From: Algoriphagus sp. TR-M9
Lineage (GTDB): Bacteria; Bacteroidota; Bacteroidia; Cytophagales; Cyclobacteriaceae
Assembly: GCF_027594545.1 (NCBI RefSeq)
Contig: NZ_CP115160.1
Coordinates: 526,501 to 590,500 of the forward strand
Length of the DNA: 64,000 nucleotides
Direction: 5' to 3'
The notes beneath the pieces are model-generated. The model was not told where the DNA came from, searched no databases, and saw nothing but the letters and a program-made list of their open reading frames with translations. The position numbers were made by a program, and so were the translations under genes. Of the stretch, positions 36,293 to 45,938 are shown piece after piece. Positions within the stretch are counted from its first letter, which is position 1. Every line of letters starts with the position of its first letter.

Positions 36293-36697
36293 TTAAAAGT
36301 ACCCTTTCAATAAAGCTAACAAATTCTCTGGAGGTCTAGTGGGGCGATGGCTTTCTTTTTTGAGGAAAGTCAGTGTGGTCCAGCCTTCAGTGATCAGTTC
36401 GTTTTCTTCGTTGAACACGCAGTAATCAAAGCGGATTCTTATTCCTGGCAGGGAAGGGATGGTGGTTTTGATGGTGAGTAATTCATCGTATTTCCCAGGC
36501 TTCAGATAGCGATAGTGGCTTTCCAACACGGGCATCATGATTCCATTTTCTTCCATTTCCCTGTAGGAAAAACCCAGACTCCGCATCGCTTCCACTCGGG
36601 CTACTTCGAAATACATGGCATAGTTGCCATAATAGACATAACTCATCTGGTCTGTCTCGGCATATCGCACCCGGATTTGAGTTTCAGCGTTGAACAT
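36293..36697 (-). CDS. Acyl-CoA thioesterase, YbgC/4HBT hotdog family
   Basis: 134 residues, the usual length. RVRYAETDQMSYVYYGNY is the family signature; the aspartate of AETD is the catalytic residue of the YbgC type, and the Y-x-x-Y-F-E helix follows. It hydrolyses acyl-CoA or acyl-ACP thioesters in the cytoplasm; chain length unknown. The start codon lies two bases after the mltG stop. Confidence 0.88.
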   Translation of the reverse strand: MFNAETQIRVRYAETDQMSYVYYGNYAMYFEVARVEAMRSLGFSYREMEENGIMMPVLESHYRYLKPGKYDELLTIKTTIPSLPGIRIRFDYCVFNEENELITEGWTTLTFLKKESHRPTRPPENLLALLKGYF

Positions 36698-36699
36698 GT

Positions 36700-37743
36700 C
36701 TAATAAATTTTGGCTGCATTCAAAGCAGCTTGATACCGTCTTGCATTTGCATTATGCTGCGCCAGGTTGGTGGCAAAAGCATGGTAGCCGGAGAAATCGG
36801 CTTTGGCACAAAAGTACAAGTACTTATGTTCTTCGGCATTCAGTACTGCATCCAGGGAATTAATATCAGGCAGATTGATGGGGCCAGGAGGGAGTCCCGC
36901 ATACATGTAAGTATTATAGGGGCTATCCACTTCCTTGTGGACATTGAGTACTCGCTTTAGTTCAAAATTACCAAGGGCAAACACCAAAGTAGGGTCAGCT
37001 TGCAATGGCATGTTGAGTCTAAGCCGGTTCAGGTACACGCCCGCTATTCGAGGTCGCTCATCCGCCTTCTGGCTCTCAGCTTGTACTATGCTGGCCAAAG
37101 TGCTCACTTCCCGCTCGTTGAGTCCCAGCTGACTGGCTTTGGACTTTCGCTCTTCAGTCCAAAAGCTTTGGTACTCCTTGTACATTCTGTCAAAAAGCCC
37201 TTCTGCGCTGGTGTTCCACCAAAGTTCATAAGTGTTTGGGATAAACATACTCATGACGGTCTCCTCATCGAAGTCGAATTTGCGGATATAGACCGAATCT
37301 TGGATTAAATCCAAAAACTGCTGCTCGTTGATTTCTAGATTGGCTGTAATTTTCTCTGCCAGGTCTTCCTTGGTCCGCACATTATTAAAAGTGACCCGCA
37401 CTGGAGTTTGCCTTCCGGCCCGGAGCAGGCGGACCAGTTCTAGATTGGTCATTTTAGGCTGAAGCACATAGAGTCCAGGTTTTACATTTTCCTGGTATTC
37501 CATCACTTTGGCAAGAAATGAAAAGCTCACAATATCATTGACCACTTCATCTTCATAAAGTTGGTTTGATACAGTTTTGAACGTAGAATTAGATTTGATT
37601 TTCAGCGTGTAAGCCTGCTCAGAATCAATGAGCACATTTGGGCTGAAAAAAACCTGATAGAAATAGAAAGAAAGGCTGATCATCAGTACCGAACTGGTAA
37701 TGACTAATATCAGGTATAGGTTTTTGCGTTTATCACTTTTCAT
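36700..37743 (-). CDS. mltG: Endolytic murein transglycosylase MltG
   Basis: 347 residues. One N-terminal membrane helix (about 9-30), a LysM-like part, then the YceG domain. Its catalytic glutamate lies in SIVQAESQKADERPRIAGVY, and YMYAGLPPGPINLPDINSL is the conserved C-terminal motif. The enzyme cuts nascent glycan strands and sets their length. First gene of an operon with the thioesterase and YihY genes; divergent from the Nudix gene. Confidence 0.93.
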   Translation of the reverse strand: MKSDKRKNLYLILVITSSVLMISLSFYFYQVFFSPNVLIDSEQAYTLKIKSNSTFKTVSNQLYEDEVVNDIVSFSFLAKVMEYQENVKPGLYVLQPKMTNLELVRLLRAGRQTPVRVTFNNVRTKEDLAEKITANLEINEQQFLDLIQDSVYIRKFDFDEETVMSMFIPNTYELWWNTSAEGLFDRMYKEYQSFWTEERKSKASQLGLNEREVSTLASIVQAESQKADERPRIAGVYLNRLRLNMPLQADPTLVFALGNFELKRVLNVHKEVDSPYNTYMYAGLPPGPINLPDINSLDAVLNAEEHKYLYFCAKADFSGYHAFATNLAQHNANARRYQAALNAAKIY

Positions 37744-37828
37744 ACTGGGCCAAAATTAAGGAAAAATCTAAGTTGGAGTTTGTTCTGCTCACATTGCTGT
37801 GATACCTTTCTTTACGAATTGGTTTTGG

Positions 37829-38251
37829 ATGAAAGAAATTCTGGTCACATGTGCATTGATTTTGAAAGTGGGGAAGGTACTTTGTACCCAGCGATCTGAG
37901 TACATGCGTCTCCCCGGAAAGTGGGAGTTTCCAGGTGGTAAAGTGGAGCAAGGAGAAAGTCCAGAAGCCTGTCTGAGGCGGGAAATAGCAGAAGAGCTGG
38001 ACATAGCAATCAAGATCTTAGGAAGCCTGAGCCCTATACAGCATTCTTATGATGGAAAGGTAAGAATCAGATTATTGCCTTATCTATGTGAATGGCAAAG
38101 TGGGGTTCTAAATTTACAGGAACATCAAAGGTACTGCTGGCGGGGAGAAAAAGACTTAAAGGAGCTAGATTGGGCAGAGGCAGACCAGCCCATAGTCGAG
38201 GAGCTCTTGGAGAAATGGAACCCAATCTTCCAAAAATACATTAAATTATAG
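37829..38251 (+). CDS. Nudix hydrolase, MutT/8-oxo-dGTP diphosphatase type
   Basis: 140 residues from the ATG at 37829 (MKEILVTCALIL); the in-frame ATG at 37799 adds residues unlike the family. The Nudix box is complete (GKVEQGESPEACLRREIAEEL, with the REIAEEL metal-binding core), preceded by LPGKWEFPGG, the pattern of MutT-like (d)CTP/8-oxo-dGTP pyrophosphohydrolases. Likely removes oxidised nucleotides. Confidence 0.85.
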   Translation: MKEILVTCALILKVGKVLCTQRSEYMRLPGKWEFPGGKVEQGESPEACLRREIAEELDIAIKILGSLSPIQHSYDGKVRIRLLPYLCEWQSGVLNLQEHQRYCWRGEKDLKELDWAEADQPIVEELLEKWNPIFQKYIKL

Positions 38252-38267
38252 TTCAAACGACTAAGCC

Positions 38268-38897
38268 ATGCCAGCCGAATTTATCAAGCTATACGAAGAA
38301 AATCCTGACCCTGTCAAAATCAGGCAGATTGTAAAAAGTCTGCGGGATGGTGCTGTGGTCATCTACCCAACAGACACAGTCTATGGTATGGGCTGCGATA
38401 TTACCAATCAGCGGGCAGTGGAGCGGATTTGCAAAATCAAGGGCATTAATCCCCGCAAGCATAATTTCTCCATTATATGTGCGGACTTGAGCAATATTTC
38501 TCAATTTACCCGGGTAATCAGCAAGCAGGTTTTCAAGATGATGAAAAAAGCCTTGCCAGGCCCCTTCACCTTTATCTTACCGGCCAGCAATCAGGTGCCG
38601 AAAATTTTGCACAGCAAGAAAAAAACACTGGGTATTCGAGTGCCCAATCACAATGTCCCAAGAATGCTCGTGGAGGAATTGGGCTATCCCATTCTTACTA
38701 CTTCCATACATGATGAAGACGAGGTGGTGGAGTATAGCACCGATCCAGAGTTGATTTTTGAAAAATACCAGCATCTCGTAGATGTAGTGATCGACGGGGG
38801 CTATGGTCAGAATGTGGCATCCACGGTTCTGGACTGTACAGGTGATGAGGTGGAAGTACTGCGAGAGGGCTTGGGACAACTAGAAGAATTAGAATAA
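38268..38897 (+). CDS. YrdC-domain protein, YciO/Sua5 group
   Basis: 209 residues, only a YrdC domain without the C-terminal Sua5 domain. GAVVIYPTDTVYGMGCD, NFSIICADLS, PGPFTFILPA and LGIRVPNH are the conserved blocks that bind ATP/threonine in threonylcarbamoyl-AMP synthases. Spacing and wording match the E. coli YciO branch better than TsaC, so a tRNA t6A role is possible but not certain. Its stop is directly followed by the start of the WbqC gene. Confidence 0.8.
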   Translation: MPAEFIKLYEENPDPVKIRQIVKSLRDGAVVIYPTDTVYGMGCDITNQRAVERICKIKGINPRKHNFSIICADLSNISQFTRVISKQVFKMMKKALPGPFTFILPASNQVPKILHSKKKTLGIRVPNHNVPRMLVEELGYPILTTSIHDEDEVVEYSTDPELIFEKYQHLVDVVIDGGYGQNVASTVLDCTGDEVEVLREGLGQLEELE

Positions 38898-39524
38898 ATG
38901 AGTAGAAAATTGGCGGTAGATCTGCCTTACTTTCCTAACCTAGAGTATTTTGCCGCCTTGGCGGAGGCAGATGAAATCTTGCTTTGTTCGGGGGATTTAT
39001 ACCAGCGCCAGTCCTATTTTAATAGGACAAAAATCCGCTTGGCCAATAAAATAGAAACCCTCTCTGTGCCCATTCAAGGGAGGAGGCCCAGGATTCCGCT
39101 CAGCCAAATCAAAATCGATAATCAGCAAAAATGGTTGAATACCCACTTGAGAGGTATTCAGAGTGCTTACGGCAAGGCACCGTTTTACGAGTTTTATTTC
39201 CCCTATTTTGAGCAAGTTTTTCTAGGTGAGCAAGAAAGTTTGTGGGATCTGAATCTGGAAGTCCTGACAATCTGTCTTAAATTATTGGGGTTTCCTGTCA
39301 AGATGAGCGTGGTCCATACTTTAGAAAATAAGAAGGGGTTAATAGACATAAGGGGGCAGATGCTGCCTTCAAAGCCATTTATGCACAGAGATTACTATAG
39401 CCCAGTGCCTTATTTTCAACTTTTTGGCTTAGACTTTGAGCCAAACCTTTCGGTGCTGGATTTGTTGTTTTGTGAAGGACCCACTGCGAAAAGCATCTTA
39501 TTAAAGTCTGTAAAAAAACACTGA
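38898..39524 (+). CDS. WbqC-family protein
   Basis: 208 residues. DLPYFPNLEYFAALAEADEI, QRQSYFNRTKIR and the APFYEFYFPYFEQVF block are typical of WbqC-like proteins. They are sometimes found in O-antigen clusters but are of unclear activity, possibly glycine-transfer related. It starts at the base following the YrdC-gene stop (TAAATG), so the two are co-transcribed. Confidence 0.82.
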   Translation: MSRKLAVDLPYFPNLEYFAALAEADEILLCSGDLYQRQSYFNRTKIRLANKIETLSVPIQGRRPRIPLSQIKIDNQQKWLNTHLRGIQSAYGKAPFYEFYFPYFEQVFLGEQESLWDLNLEVLTICLKLLGFPVKMSVVHTLENKKGLIDIRGQMLPSKPFMHRDYYSPVPYFQLFGLDFEPNLSVLDLLFCEGPTAKSILLKSVKKH

Positions 39525-39605
39525 ACAATCTCTAAAAGGATTGTGTTTTTAAAACAAATTCGGTAACATACGTACAGGAATATTAATCATTCAGAAAGGA
39601 ATTAA

Positions 39606-42134
39606 ATGGAAGCAAAATTTTCGAACAGAGTCAAAGAGGTGATCTCTCTAAGCCGCGAAGAAGCTCTTCGCCTGGGGCATGATTACATTGGCACAGAGCA
39701 CCTCTTACTGGGGATGATTCGCGAAGGTGAAGGTGTTGCTGTTTCCATTCTTAAGAAATTGGGAGTGCCAATGGATGAACTTCGCAATGCGATAGAGCGG
39801 GCCGTCAAAGGAACCGCCAACCACAATGTGAAGAACATGGCAAATATCCCTTTGACCAGACAGTCAGAGAAGGTATTGAAAATAACATATCTAGAAGCCA
39901 AAATCTTCAAAAGCCAATTGATAGGTACGGAGCATTTACTCCTCTCCATTCTGCGGGATGAAGACAATATAGCAACTCAAATTCTCAACAAATTTGACGT
40001 CAATTACGATTCCGTCAAGGAAATGCTGGAAATGTCCTCAGACTCTCCGCCTAGAGCAAGAGCTGAAGCCGAAGATGGAGATGACGATGGTTCCAAATTA
40101 TTTGGTTCTACCGGAAGTGGCTCAGGATCCTCTAAGCCTGGTGCAGAAAAGTCCAGAACACCCGTCCTGGATAATTTCGGCCGTGACCTGACCAAAATGG
40201 CTGAGGATGATAAGTTAGATCCCATCATCGGTAGAGAAAAGGAAATAGAGCGCGTAGCGCAAATACTATCCAGAAGAAAGAAAAACAACCCTATCCTTAT
40301 AGGTGAGCCAGGTGTGGGTAAAACCGCAATAGCTGAGGGTTTGGCCTTAAGGATCGTACAGAAAAAAGTTTCCCGCGTGTTGTTCAACAAGCGCGTGGTG
40401 ACCTTGGATCTGGCCTCTTTGGTAGCTGGTACCAAATATAGGGGTCAGTTTGAGGAGCGTATGAAAGCCGTGATGAACGAGTTGGAGAAATCTCCAAATG
40501 TCATCTTGTTTATCGATGAGCTGCATACCATTGTTGGAGCAGGTGGAGCTTCAGGTTCCCTAGATGCATCCAATATGTTCAAACCGGCTTTGGCACGTGG
40601 AGAAATCCAATGCATAGGTGCTACTACACTAGATGAGTATCGCCAGTATATTGAAAAAGATGGAGCTTTGGCCCGACGGTTTCAGATGGTCATGGTAGAT
40701 GCTACCACGCCTGAGGAGACTGTGCAGATCCTGAATAACATCAAGGATAAGTATGAAGATCATCACAATGTAAATTATACCGAAGAGGCGATTGACGCTT
40801 GTGTGAAACTATCTGACCGATACATTTCTGATCGATATCTTCCGGATAAGGCTATAGATATACTAGACGAAGCAGGAGCAAGAGTGCATATTAATAACAT
40901 TCATGTGCCTGAAGAAATCCTGAAGCTGGAAGCGGAAGTAGAGGATATCAAATCAGAGAAAAACCGAGTGGTCAAATCTCAGAAATATGAAGAGGCAGCT
41001 CAGTTGAGAGATAAGGAAAAGAAGCTTCTCGAACAACTGGAAACTGCGAAGAATAAGTGGGAAGAAGAAAGCAAGTCCCGTAGATACACGGTAAACGAGG
41101 ATCATGTAGCGGAAGTAATTGCTATGATGACAGGAGTTCCTGCCAAGCGGATCGCCCAGAACGAAGGAGCGAAATTGCTAGGCATGAATGAAGAACTCTC
41201 CGGTAAAGTAATCGGACAGGATGAAGCAATCAAGAAACTCACCAAGGCAATACAGCGAACCAGAGTAGGATTGAAAGATCCCAAAAAACCCATAGGGTCC
41301 TTCATTTTCCTAGGTCCTACCGGTGTAGGTAAGACAGAACTAGCCAAGATGCTGGCTACTTACCTCTTTGACAAAGAGGATTCACTGATCCGAATCGATA
41401 TGTCGGAATACATGGAGAAGTTCTCCGTGTCCAGGTTGGTAGGAGCACCTCCAGGCTATGTGGGATATGAAGAAGGTGGACAGTTGACAGAAAAGGTCCG
41501 AAGAAAGCCTTACTCCGTGGTGCTGCTGGATGAAATTGAAAAAGCCCACCCTGATGTATTCAATATTTTACTTCAGGTTCTGGACGATGGTATACTTACC
41601 GATGGTCTGGGGAGAAAAGTGGATTTTAGAAATACCATCATCATCATGACTTCCAATATTGGCGTTCGTGATCTGAAGGATTTCGGAGCTGGAATTGGGT
41701 TTGCAAACAAAGCCAAAACTGATAATATGGATGAGGTGATGAAATCAACCATCCAGACTGCCCTGAAAAAAGCCTTCAGTCCTGAATTCTTGAATAGATT
41801 GGATGATGTGGTGGTGTTCAATTCTCTGAGCAAGGAACATATCTTCAAAATCATCGATATCAGCTTAGGAAAGTTGTTCTCCAGAATCACAGACCTGGGA
41901 TATAAGATTGAGTTGACTGAAAAAGCCAAGGAATTCTTAGCAGAAAAAGGCTATGATCAGCAATATGGTGCAAGACCTCTAAACAGGGCCATTCAGAAAT
42001 ATCTGGAAGATGCCATAGCTGAGGAAATCCTGAAAGGGGATCTTTCTGAAGGTGATGTGATTACCGCAGATTATTCCGGAGAGGGAACCGAACTGAGCAT
42101 TGCCGTTAAGAAGAAAGAAAAAGCAGAAGAGTAA
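39606..42134 (+). CDS. clpC: ATP-dependent Clp protease ATP-binding subunit ClpC
   Basis: 842 residues. Two Clp-N repeats (FSNRVKEVISLSREEALRLG, about 1-145), an acidic/serine linker (about 147-180), first AAA+ module (Walker A GEPGVGKTAIAEG near 233). A middle helical domain with a UVR-like part (EEAAQLRDKEKKL) follows, then the second AAA+ (Walker A GPTGVGKTELAK near 572) and ClpB-D2-small domain. It unfolds proteins for ClpP and is a stress-response ATPase. Followed by a strong terminator; monocistronic. Confidence 0.95.
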   Translation: MEAKFSNRVKEVISLSREEALRLGHDYIGTEHLLLGMIREGEGVAVSILKKLGVPMDELRNAIERAVKGTANHNVKNMANIPLTRQSEKVLKITYLEAKIFKSQLIGTEHLLLSILRDEDNIATQILNKFDVNYDSVKEMLEMSSDSPPRARAEAEDGDDDGSKLFGSTGSGSGSSKPGAEKSRTPVLDNFGRDLTKMAEDDKLDPIIGREKEIERVAQILSRRKKNNPILIGEPGVGKTAIAEGLALRIVQKKVSRVLFNKRVVTLDLASLVAGTKYRGQFEERMKAVMNELEKSPNVILFIDELHTIVGAGGASGSLDASNMFKPALARGEIQCIGATTLDEYRQYIEKDGALARRFQMVMVDATTPEETVQILNNIKDKYEDHHNVNYTEEAIDACVKLSDRYISDRYLPDKAIDILDEAGARVHINNIHVPEEILKLEAEVEDIKSEKNRVVKSQKYEEAAQLRDKEKKLLEQLETAKNKWEEESKSRRYTVNEDHVAEVIAMMTGVPAKRIAQNEGAKLLGMNEELSGKVIGQDEAIKKLTKAIQRTRVGLKDPKKPIGSFIFLGPTGVGKTELAKMLATYLFDKEDSLIRIDMSEYMEKFSVSRLVGAPPGYVGYEEGGQLTEKVRRKPYSVVLLDEIEKAHPDVFNILLQVLDDGILTDGLGRKVDFRNTIIIMTSNIGVRDLKDFGAGIGFANKAKTDNMDEVMKSTIQTALKKAFSPEFLNRLDDVVVFNSLSKEHIFKIIDISLGKLFSRITDLGYKIELTEKAKEFLAEKGYDQQYGARPLNRAIQKYLEDAIAEEILKGDLSEGDVITADYSGEGTELSIAVKKKEKAEE

Positions 42135-42154
42135 GAGTATTTGCTGATAAGCGT

Positions 42155-42191
42155 AAAGCCCCGGGACTATACCAGTTTCGGGGCTTTTTGC
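42155..42191 (+). terminator. clpC terminator
   Basis: Stem AAAGCCCCG (42155-42163) / CGGGGCTTT (42179-42187) with trailing T-run, 20 bp after the clpC stop. The following gap to 42443 carries interspersed-repeat words (AACACAGAGGTTTCGCAGAG near 42210, CCGTTGACTGTCGTCGGTGG near 42262) and no gene. Confidence 0.88.
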
Positions 42192-42443
42192 TTTTCAAAC
42201 CGTAGTGAACACAGAGGTTTCGCAGAGAGAAATTATGGGTTAAGGTTTCTTACTACCTGCCGTTGACTGTCGTCGGTGGACGATTATCCGCTACTATCTA
42301 GCTACATTTTTTAACTACTTGCATCATTGCGAATAACCCTATTAATTCTTATCCTTTTTAAATTTTTATTTTCAAGCCTGTGATTTTTTTGAAAGAGCTG
42401 CGAATAATAGTTTGAAAGAGTTTTACTGCTAATCCTAGAGTCC

Positions 42444-42935
42444 TTGTCCATCGAAAAAGAACATTTCCTGTCCTGTATTGAATCCAACAAAGGGATCATA
42501 TACAAAGTGGCAAACTCCTATTGCAAGGATGTGGACGATCGCGAAGATCTAATCCAGGAAATCATCCTCCAGCTTTGGAAAGCTTATCCCAGCTATAATC
42601 CAGCCTATAAACTGAGTACCTGGATGTATAGAATTGCCTTGAATGTAGCGATTTCAGCTTACCGAAAAGCAAGTAAGCGGAGCCAGATTTATCAACCGCT
42701 CTCAGAAACTGCCATATACCTGGAAGAGGATAAAATCGAGTCAAATGAAAACAGAGCTCTATTACAGGCCTTAATCAGAGAACTTAAAGAGATAGACCGT
42801 GCACTAATACTTCTTTACCTAGATGGCTATTTGTACCCTGAGATTAGCAAAGTATTAGGCTTGTCAGAAAGTAATGTGGCGACCAAACTCTCTCGCATCA
42901 AACAACAATTGAAACAGAAATTCACAGCACAATAA
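42444..42935 (+). CDS. ECF-type RNA polymerase sigma factor
   Basis: 163 residues from a TTG start at 42444; no ATG lies nearby in frame. Region 2 is seen in KVANSYCKDVDDREDLIQE and LSTWMYRIALNVA, region 4 in ELKEIDRALILLYLDGYLYP and SEISKVLGLSESNVATKLSR-like text near the end. The next gene, eight bases on, codes a membrane protein that may be its regulator. Stimulus and regulon unknown. Confidence 0.88.
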   Translation: MSIEKEHFLSCIESNKGIIYKVANSYCKDVDDREDLIQEIILQLWKAYPSYNPAYKLSTWMYRIALNVAISAYRKASKRSQIYQPLSETAIYLEEDKIESNENRALLQALIRELKEIDRALILLYLDGYLYPEISKVLGLSESNVATKLSRIKQQLKQKFTAQ

Positions 42936-42942
42936 GAAAATC

Positions 42943-43593
42943 ATGCAAGACATAGAACTACAACAAATTTGGAAATCGTATGACGAAAGACTCCAGGAGC
43001 AATTGGTATTCAATCGAAAAAATGCTTCAGCTATTACCAAAATAAAGGTAAAGAGTACCCTTTCGGCTATGCGCCCAATCAAGATTTTCACCCTGCTGGT
43101 AGGGGTTATCTGGGTTCTTTTTTTGGATGTACTGTTAGTAAATCTTTATCCTGCCGGAAATCTTTTCTTTCTGATTTCTTTTGGATTTATCTCTTTGGTC
43201 AACAAAATAGCTATTGGGATTTATGCTTACCAGTTAATTCTCCTATCGGTGGTTAGCATTAATGCTCCTGTGATCAGCACACAGAAAAAGATAGCAGGAA
43301 TGGTCAATTCTACCTTGTGGGTCACACGCATTCTTATGTTACAACTGCCGTTTTGGACTACGTTCTTCTTAAGTTCTTCTTGGATTGGAACAGGAAATCC
43401 TGTCTTTTGGGTGATTCAAGTATTGATTACGTTAGGCTTTGCAGGGCTGGCTGTGTGGCTGTTTATCAATATCCGCTATGAAAATCGTGAAAAACGCTGG
43501 TTCAAATTCCTATTTGGAAGCTACGAATGGACGCCGATTATGAAAGCGCAGGAAATGCTGGGACAGATCAAAGAATATGATAACCCTGAGTAA
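42943..43593 (+). CDS. Four-helix membrane protein paired with the sigma factor
   Basis: 216 residues. A polar cytoplasmic N-terminus of about 40 residues (IELQQIWKSYDERLQEQLVF) precedes four membrane helices (about 45-68, 74-104, 123-142, 152-172). The N-terminal region before the first helix is where anti-sigma factors bind their sigma. With the tight 7-bp spacing this suggests an anti-sigma role (inference); no anti-sigma Pfam motif is visible. Confidence 0.6.
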   Translation: MQDIELQQIWKSYDERLQEQLVFNRKNASAITKIKVKSTLSAMRPIKIFTLLVGVIWVLFLDVLLVNLYPAGNLFFLISFGFISLVNKIAIGIYAYQLILLSVVSINAPVISTQKKIAGMVNSTLWVTRILMLQLPFWTTFFLSSSWIGTGNPVFWVIQVLITLGFAGLAVWLFINIRYENREKRWFKFLFGSYEWTPIMKAQEMLGQIKEYDNPE

Positions 43594-43681
43594 ATAGGCA
43601 GTTTGATGATCTTCATGTTCATCAAGTAGAAATTTAGCGCTTGCTGTTGGTTTCAAAGGTTAACGTTCAGTTTTCCTTCTA

Positions 43682-43969
43682 TTACAAAGTCAGAATAAAA
43701 AACAACAAACCCACAGCAAGGATAAGAATCATCTTCTGGGCTCTTTCTTTAATCTCAGGTGCTAGTTTTCTTTTTCTGATCACCAGTACTGCTAAGCTCA
43801 AACCAACCAATTGCAAAGCCATGCCAACGCCATTGAGCGGACCCATAGGAGCTTCTAGAAACATGAAGTAAGTATTCAAAAGTGAAAGTACACACAGTAC
43901 AATACCTGTAATCCCAAACAAAAATGAGCGTTGAAGCAAAATTTTTGGAGGTTGTTCAGTCCATTTCAT
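43682..43969 (-). CDS. Small three-helix membrane protein, unknown function
   Basis: 95 residues with helices about 14-34, 46-63 and 77-95 separated by short basic loops (RKRKLAPEIKERAQK). No family recognised. It lies alone between the sigma-factor pair and the PolX gene; start ATG at 43969. Confidence 0.55.
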   Translation of the reverse strand: MKWTEQPPKILLQRSFLFGITGIVLCVLSLLNTYFMFLEAPMGPLNGVGMALQLVGLSLAVLVIRKRKLAPEIKERAQKMILILAVGLLFFILTL

Positions 43970-44031
43970 TTTTTCTGAAACTATAATTGGGGCGCAAGAT
44001 ACAAGACTTTTTTCTACCGACTCTTTATAGG

Positions 44032-45777
44032 TTATTTTTTGACCTTTATCTTTCCCAGTCTTTTGTCAAAATAGTTTCCTAACTCATCTACACTCAATGC
44101 ATTCAGTGTCATCTTTTTAGTCAATCCTCCTTTTCGCCCAACGAGCACTCCATATTTCATGTCTGCATAACCGTCCATTTCGTGAGCATCGGGATTGATG
44201 GAGAGCATTACGCCCTGTTCCAGCGCATAGCTTACCCATCTCCAGTCCAGATCCAGTCTCCAGGGATTGGCGTTGATTTCTATGACTACATGGTTTGCTG
44301 CACAGGCATCAATAATCGCTTTATGATCTATTGGATAGCCTTGACGCCGTAGGAGTAACCTCCCGGTTGGATGGCCTAGAATAGTAGTATATGGATTTTC
44401 TATAGCGGTGATTAGTCTACTGGTCGCGCGCTTAACATCCATATTCAAAATAGAATGCACCGAGGATACGATGAAGTCAAAACTTGCCAAAACCTCATTT
44501 TCATAATCCAGCTTCCCATCAGAAAGTATGTCGCTTTCTATGCCTTTGAAGATCCTGAATGGCGCCAATTCCTTATTGAGGGAATCAATCTCCTCGTGCT
44601 GTTTCTGGATTTTTTCCACGTCCAGCCCTCCTGCGTAAAAGGCAGTCTGACTATGATCTGAAATCCCCAAATATTCATAACCCAGGTCTCTGCAGTGCTC
44701 GGCCATCTGTCTTAGACTGTGTTTGCCGTCACTGTAGGTAGAGTGATTGTGCAGGATTCCTTTTAGGTTCTCATCTTTCAGTAATTCAGGGATTTTGTTC
44801 TCCTTGGCCAAGGCGATTTCCCCAAAGCCCTCTCTGAGTTCTGCAGGGATAAACTGCAGTTCATTGACAGAGAAAAATTCAGGTTCTGTGGAGAAATTTC
44901 CTTTTCTAAGCTTCTGGGCTACCGTTTCTTTTTCGTCCACTTTGGTTTGGAGATGCAAGGCCGAGGCAGTAAAGGCCAGTTTTTTCCAGCAGAAGTCTGC
45001 TTGCTCACAGAAGTGAACCCAGACTTGTAGGTCTAGCTCCTGCAGTTGGCCGCGAAGGGTTTTGGGACCGGATTGTGCAAGGTTCCATTCAAAAGATCCG
45101 TCGGCGGTTAGAGCTGAACTGATGGAAGCCGGATTGTCTGTAGCAATGAGGAATTCAGCCTGATGGATGATTTCCATTTTCCTAGCAAAGTCACCGACCA
45201 CGGCGACTTCAGCATCTTTTGCCAGAGATTCAAACTTTGCCTGAAGACCCTCAATGGTCTCCTCAATATCTGCGAAAAGCCATTTGCCCGCATTGGAAGC
45301 TGTAAATTCCAAATTAGCAATAATGGTGTTTTGGGTTTTCTCACCAAAACCTTTGATTTTGGCGACTTTTCCGGACTGGCAGGCCTCCATCAGCTCGTGG
45401 GTGGAGGTGATTCCCAGTTCTTTCCAAAGTGTTTTCACCTTTTTAGGTCCTAATCCTTTGATCTGCAAAACTTCCAAAATCCCCTCGGGAGTTTTGGCGA
45501 TCAGTTCATCTAGAAGCGTAAAAGAATCCGTTTCTTTCAGTTGTCGTATAGCCTCCAGAATACTTTTTCCCACTCCGTTTATTTTGGATAATTCGCTTTC
45601 GCTAAGGGTCATAATGTCCTGATCTCCCCGCTCTAGCGCAATCAGCGCGCTTTGATAGCTGCGGATTTTAAAAGAGTTTTCATCGTGGAGTTCCATCAGC
45701 TGAATGCTGAGTTTAAGTTTTTTCAGAAGAGTCTTATGGTCCAAAATTTCCGGGTTTGAATGAATATATTCTGACAA
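44032..45777 (-). CDS. PolX-family protein with PHP domain; polymerase site degenerate
   Basis: 581 residues: N-terminal 8-kDa-like and HhH modules (ELSKINGVGKSILEAI, LQIKGLGPKKVKTLW, IKGFGEKTQNTI), a nucleotidyltransferase-like middle part, and a C-terminal PHP phosphoesterase domain (about 330-570). In the middle part the canonical GSxRR...DxD reads GDFARK...QAEF: Q206 and E208 stand where the catalytic aspartates belong. The PHP metal motifs are intact (HNHSTYSDG, GISDHS, SSVHS, GHPTGR, NPDAHEMDG). Probably a 3'-5' exonuclease or phosphoesterase in DNA repair rather than a polymerase (inference). Confidence 0.88.
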   Translation of the reverse strand: MSEYIHSNPEILDHKTLLKKLKLSIQLMELHDENSFKIRSYQSALIALERGDQDIMTLSESELSKINGVGKSILEAIRQLKETDSFTLLDELIAKTPEGILEVLQIKGLGPKKVKTLWKELGITSTHELMEACQSGKVAKIKGFGEKTQNTIIANLEFTASNAGKWLFADIEETIEGLQAKFESLAKDAEVAVVGDFARKMEIIHQAEFLIATDNPASISSALTADGSFEWNLAQSGPKTLRGQLQELDLQVWVHFCEQADFCWKKLAFTASALHLQTKVDEKETVAQKLRKGNFSTEPEFFSVNELQFIPAELREGFGEIALAKENKIPELLKDENLKGILHNHSTYSDGKHSLRQMAEHCRDLGYEYLGISDHSQTAFYAGGLDVEKIQKQHEEIDSLNKELAPFRIFKGIESDILSDGKLDYENEVLASFDFIVSSVHSILNMDVKRATSRLITAIENPYTTILGHPTGRLLLRRQGYPIDHKAIIDACAANHVVIEINANPWRLDLDWRWVSYALEQGVMLSINPDAHEMDGYADMKYGVLVGRKGGLTKKMTLNALSVDELGNYFDKRLGKIKVKK

Positions 45778-45938
45778 ATGTCTTGAAATAATGTTTCAAT
45801 TTAGTGTGCGAAGGTTTAACTTAAAATTGAAATGTGAAAATATGGCAAGGAAAACAGGATTATCATCCGGAAAGGATGATCTGGATTCTTGCCCGGGTAG
45901 AGGTCAAAAACTTTTAACCAGAAAACCGTTATTAAAAT

